Assembly: GCF_027706745.1 (NCBI RefSeq)
Contig: NZ_JAQFWP010000001.1
Coordinates: 186,001-250,000, forward strand
Reading direction: 5' to 3'
From: Nocardiopsis suaedae
Lineage (GTDB): Bacteria > Actinomycetota > Actinomycetes > Streptosporangiales > Streptosporangiaceae
DNA: 64,000 bases
A model generated the notes under the pieces. That model did not search any database. It worked only from the letters and a program-made list of their open reading frames with translations, and was not told the origin of the DNA. The translations under genes and the position numbers were made by a program. This document shows positions 62,580-64,000 of the stretch, in pieces. How positions within the stretch are numbered: the stretch's first letter is position 1; each line of letters opens with the position of its first letter.

Positions 62580-63128
62580 ATGACCACGCACCCCGCTTAC
62601 TCAGGCTCCGGAGACCTGTTCTCGGCGGCGTTCGGCGATCGGCTGCAGCCGACCGGCGGCCCCGCCTCCTGCTGGAGGGGCCTGTCCCCCGCCCCCCTGC
62701 CCGTCGGCGACCGCATGGTCCGCGGCGCCACAGCGGTCCAGGGACTGGGGTTCCACGCCGCCTCGGTCAAGCAGGCCCGCGACTTCACCACCGGCGTCCT
62801 GGACACCTGGGGACTGGCCCGGCTGCGCTCCGACGCGCTGCTGGTGGTCTCGGAGATGGTGACCAACGCCTGCCGCCACGCCGCCCCCACGGTGGGACCG
62901 CCCGGCGACTGGTCCATCCAGTTCGGCCTGGTCCGCCGCGGCGCCCGGCTGGAATGCCTCGTCTTCGACCCCAGCAGGGCCGTCCCCGTCCGGGTCGACC
63001 CCGACCGGTGCGCCGAAGGCGGCAGAGGCCTCCACCTCATCGACTCCTTCAGCTCCGAATGGGGCTGGGACCTCCTCGACGGCCAGGGCAAGGTCGTCTG
63101 GGCCGCCTTCGACGCCAACGCGAACTGA
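62580..63128 (+). CDS. HATPase-domain anti-sigma factor-like protein
   Basis: 182 residues. N-box 'LVVSEMVTNACRHAAP' and G-box 'AEGGRGLHLIDSFSSEWGWDLLDGQGKVVWAAF' are those of RsbW/SpoIIAB-like actinobacterial ATPases. The histidine-kinase phosphoacceptor part is absent. It may bind a sigma factor or anti-sigma antagonist. ATG 62580 has AAGGGA before it. It is divergent from the DUF397/XRE pair and completes the usual triad. Confidence 0.9.
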   Translation: MTTHPAYSGSGDLFSAAFGDRLQPTGGPASCWRGLSPAPLPVGDRMVRGATAVQGLGFHAASVKQARDFTTGVLDTWGLARLRSDALLVVSEMVTNACRHAAPTVGPPGDWSIQFGLVRRGARLECLVFDPSRAVPVRVDPDRCAEGGRGLHLIDSFSSEWGWDLLDGQGKVVWAAFDANAN

Positions 63129-63442
63129 CCGCCCGCACCGTCACCGGACCCCGCACCGTCCGCGACCCCCCGACCCCGCACCGGACCCGCGGCAGGCTCC
63201 CCCCACAGGCCCCGCGGCCCCCCACACCTCGCCCCCCGCACCCGAAGCCGACCCCGCTCCCTCCCTCCGCCCGGCCGGGCCCACCGCCGCGGATGAAGAA
63301 CCTCTCATCCCCCCTTCATTCCCGCGTGCGCACGAACGCGCGATGATCGAGCCATGACCCCGCTGATCTCGACGGCGCGAACAGTGCGAACAGCGCGAAC
63401 GGACGGTCCCCGCCGTCGGCGCACGGCCCCGGGGGGGCGCCC
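63129..63442. other. C-rich gap before the response regulator
   Basis: Very C-rich, no convincing gene. At 63377-63403 three 9-bp units (GCGAACAGT, GCGAACAGC, GCGAACGGA) repeat. A 30-codon Arg-rich frame from ATG 63354 ends in TGA overlapping the regulator GTG; it may be a leader peptide or chance. Confidence 0.45.

Positions 63443-64000
<558 letters not shown>

Overview
The window is very GC-rich actinobacterial chromosome. Most gene starts have GGAGG-type ribosome sites or four-base ATGA/GTGA overlaps. Two DUF574-type SAM methyltransferases, an XRE/DUF5753 + DUF397 + HATPase group, a DtxR/IdeR-type iron box, an actinobacterial LexA box, a Ski2-like DUF3516 helicase and an Rv2578c-type radical SAM protein all point to Actinomycetia. 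Very acidic secreted proteins (siderophore-binding protein, phytase) and a route that makes glycine betaine would suit a salt-tolerant member such as Nocardiopsaceae; that family assignment is inference.

Layout: 1-1490, divergent siderophore permease and binding protein around an iron box. 1723-2604, a methyltransferase. 2815-6314 (minus), an operon that should turn carnitine into glycine betaine, led by an XRE-TetR fusion regulator. 6698-8569, a stand-alone dnaK. 8699-17574 (minus), the complete protocatechuate (pca) branch with its IclR regulator. 17839-26033 (plus), a NitT/TauT-type ABC importer with a duplicated binding protein, a benzoylformate decarboxylase and an aldehyde dehydrogenase. 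26109-31319 (minus), a sugar ABC importer with a GH15 enzyme. 31645-36530 holds a 13-bp repeat array, a lower-GC regulator, a split RibD-like pair and a phosphodiesterase. 36530-42618: helicase, a TetR-controlled membrane protein, malate dehydrogenase. 42953-43026: a tRNA with CAT anticodon. 43134-57881: mixed metabolic and regulatory genes (lipoprotein, MarR/NmrA pair, macrodomain, phytase, radical SAM protein, hydrolases, LysR pair). 58430-64000: SGNH hydrolase, the DUF5753/DUF397/HATPase group and the start of a response regulator.

The strongest systems-level signal is a shared 15-bp palindrome, GTTCG-N5-AGAAC. It lies before pcaI, before pcaR and on the promoter of the importer/decarboxylase operon. 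This suggests that one IclR regulator controls uptake of an aryl-glyoxylate-type acid, its conversion to a benzoate-type acid, and the pca funnel to acetyl-CoA and succinyl-CoA. The decarboxylase carries an unusual insert of about 105 residues and a Tyr at the position of a catalytic His. The binding-protein gene was duplicated in tandem, leaving a scrap of the permease start at the junction. No hydroxylase joining a plain benzoate to protocatechuate is present in the window, so a ring-hydroxylated substrate is my preferred hypothesis.
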